This document shows, in pieces, positions 62,568 to 64,000 of a DNA stretch of 64,000 nt. Position 1 is the stretch's first letter. Every line of letters begins with the position of its first letter. Source of the stretch: CAWGET01 sp963821715. GTDB lineage: Bacteria; Bacteroidota; Ignavibacteria; Ignavibacteriales; Melioribacteraceae. The stretch spans positions 868,001 to 932,000 of the forward strand of contig CAWGET010000006.1 of assembly GCA_963821715.1 (NCBI GenBank), in the 5' to 3' direction. The notes under the pieces were generated by a model. The model saw nothing but the letters and a program-made list of their open reading frames with translations, did not search any database and was not told the origin of the DNA. Made by a program: the position numbers and the translations under genes.

Positions 62568-64000
62568 AATAAATTTTGGGATGATAAAGCTTTTTTAATT
62601 TTTGAAGATATTCATCTTCCAATCTTTTGCTTTCGGCTTCCTGAAACTTGCTTGCAACTTCCGGCTTCGCTTCTTCAAATGTTTTTTCGCCGGCAGGTTT
62701 AAAACTATTTAGCTTAACAATCGACCAGCCTTTATCGGATTTAAATGGTTCTGAAAATTCACCCGGTTTTAATTTAGCCGCAGCTTTGGAAAGATCAGAC
62801 TCATCAACTTCCAACGCTCCCCAATTCCCCGCTTTTTCTCTGAATGATCTTCTTTCAGTTACAGCGGACGCAAGCGAATCAAAATCTGCTCCGTTCTGAA
62901 GAAGAGAATAATACTCTTTAATTGCCGCTTCGTTTCTAGCGAATATTTCACTTAAGTCTACGCGCTCATCCCATCTGTAATCTTCTTTTGTTTTATTGTA
63001 GAAGTTTTTTAGAGCGACTGAATCGATATCAATTTTATTCCAGACTTCATTTTCCTGCAAATTAAAAATATAAATTCCGTTACGGTAATCCTGCATCAGA
63101 TTAGCGAACTCGGGATCCTGACGATCGAGCACAAGAGCTTTATTTTCCAAAAGAAGTTCCGTGCTGTATTTATCAATCGCATCACCGAGGGTCTTTTCAT
63201 TTATATCACTGTTCTGCAATTGATTATCTGATTTTACATTCATCATCAGCGAATCGAGAATAACACCGTTATTATTTATTGAAAATAAAACTGTATCCTT
63301 CGCAGCATCTCTCAATTTGCTCTCGTCATAGGCAATATTGAATTTTGCAGAATCTGAATGCTGTAAAACATAGTCAATACCGCTTTCATTTTTAGAGTAA
63401 TTAAATTCATTTTTTAATGAATCGATGAAGTTTTTATATTCCTGCTGATAAGTAGTTTTTTGAAAAATCTCTCTCAACTCCTGACGTTGTTCTGCCAGCG
63501 GTGGATAATCTTTAACATCAGTAACTTTTATGATATGATAACCAAACTGAGTTTTAACGATATCGGAAATCTCACCTTTATTAAGAGAAAATGCTTCCTG
63601 GTCGAAAGGTTTTACCATTTGTCTTCTTCCGAAAAATCCGAGATCGCCGCCTTTTTCCGCGCTTCCCTTGTCATCTGAATATTGTTTTGCTAATGCCGCA
63701 AAGTCCTCGCCGCTTTCCAGCCGCGCCTTAATTTCCTCTGCTTGTTTTCTTGCCGCAGCGCTATCTAATTTTCCCGTTTCATCCTTAAAATCAATTAGAA
63801 TATGAGATGCTCTTATCTGCGGTTTTCTTTCCTGTATGTCGGTCACCTTTATAATATGATAACCATACGGAGTTTTTACAGGTTCAGGATAAATTTCATT
63901 TTCGGGCGTATTGTAAATCGCATCTTCAAAACTTGGGATGGTCATTCCCGCAGTTATATAATATATATCTCCGCCTTCTTCACGCGAGAAAGTATCCGCA
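62524..64000 (-). CDS. Multi-PpiC peptidyl-prolyl isomerase, 5' end outside window
   Basis: The frame is open to the right edge, and in-frame residues before the first Met (SREEGGDIYYITAG) belong to a parvulin domain, so the true start is beyond 64000. A second complete parvulin domain follows (IRASHILIDF ... GGDLGFFGRRQMVKPFDQEAFSL) and a third, degenerate one near the C-terminus (GNWGALEVDESDLSKAAAKL). At least 490 residues are visible. It is probably a periplasmic foldase working with the two downstream SurA-type proteins. Confidence 0.88.
   Translation of the reverse strand, partial: ADTFSREEGGDIYYITAGMTIPSFEDAIYNTPENEIYPEPVKTPYGYHIIKVTDIQERKPQIRASHILIDFKDETGKLDSAAARKQAEEIKARLESGEDFAALAKQYSDDKGSAEKGGDLGFFGRRQMVKPFDQEAFSLNKGEISDIVKTQFGYHIIKVTDVKDYPPLAEQRQELREIFQKTTYQQEYKNFIDSLKNEFNYSKNESGIDYVLQHSDSAKFNIAYDESKLRDAAKDTVLFSINNNGVILDSLMMNVKSDNQLQNSDINEKTLGDAIDKYSTELLLENKALVLDRQDPEFANLMQDYRNGIYIFNLQENEVWNKIDIDSVALKNFYNKTKEDYRWDERVDLSEIFARNEAAIKEYYSLLQNGADFDSLASAVTERRSFREKAGNWGALEVDESDLSKAAAKLKPGEFSEPFKSDKGWSIVKLNSFKPAGEKTFEEAKPEVASKFQEAESKRLEDEYLQKLKKLYHPKIYYDKLQAAFKNNSSD

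Overview
The window looks like a 64 kb piece of an AT-rich genome from the Bacteroidota/Chlorobiota/Ignavibacteriota group, most like Ignavibacteria. This is an inference from gene content: LolA, lipoprotein and outer-membrane barrel genes, a Bacteroidota-style M23 peptidase, DUF6588, KdsB, ComB, a fused E1/E2 Kgd and AT-rich spacers. No 16S gene is present to confirm it. Most genes lie on the minus strand in tightly packed, often overlapping operons. A partial ligA opens the window and a partial PpiC foldase gene closes it.

1-28 kb is housekeeping and reads without breaks. On the minus strand it holds ligA/rodZ/rsmB, rpmE with its terminator, an ECF sigma/membrane-protein pair, and a long series ending in holA (ftsK, lolA, a flippase-like gene, uppP, a cyclophilin). 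Upstream of that come dusB-rng-transaldolase-gcvT-comB and the translation block rimP-nusA-infB-rbfA-truB-ribF-rpsO-pnp. Pnp ends in a terminator hairpin whose loop holds the stop codon.

28-45 kb is more accessory: a SIMPL-domain gene, two DUF4870 genes, gltP-type symporter, hemW, DUF6588 barrel, recN, a higBA toxin-antitoxin pair, M48-gatC-kdsB-PLP enzyme, a TPR protein, tRNA-Leu(GAG), and an ECF sigma/membrane-protein/Spy-like module. A divergent Spy-like gene faces this module. Both sides carry the same two-part promoter motif with identical spacing.

45-58 kb holds a coupled pterin operon (Bcp, PTPS, GTP cyclohydrolase I, SDR), peroxiredoxin/rhodanese/dodecin genes, fur-feoA-feoB-MBL, and kgd. 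58-64 kb is an envelope-folding block: M23 lipoprotein, MoxR ATPase and three consecutive PpiC/SurA-type proteins.

Two window-wide features stand out. First, six single-base frameshifts break five otherwise full-length genes between 28 and 56 kb (SIMPL, recN, an SDR with two, feoB, kgd); most are probably sequence errors. Second, nearly every longer spacer carries short-period degenerate repeats: 7-bp-register pyrimidine-rich tracts (units such as TTTGACA, TCTCGCT, CACCCGT), often facing each other in inverted orientation. Some enclose words such as AATCTGTG/ATCAGCG spaced about one DNA turn apart. I do not recognise this composite as a named element.
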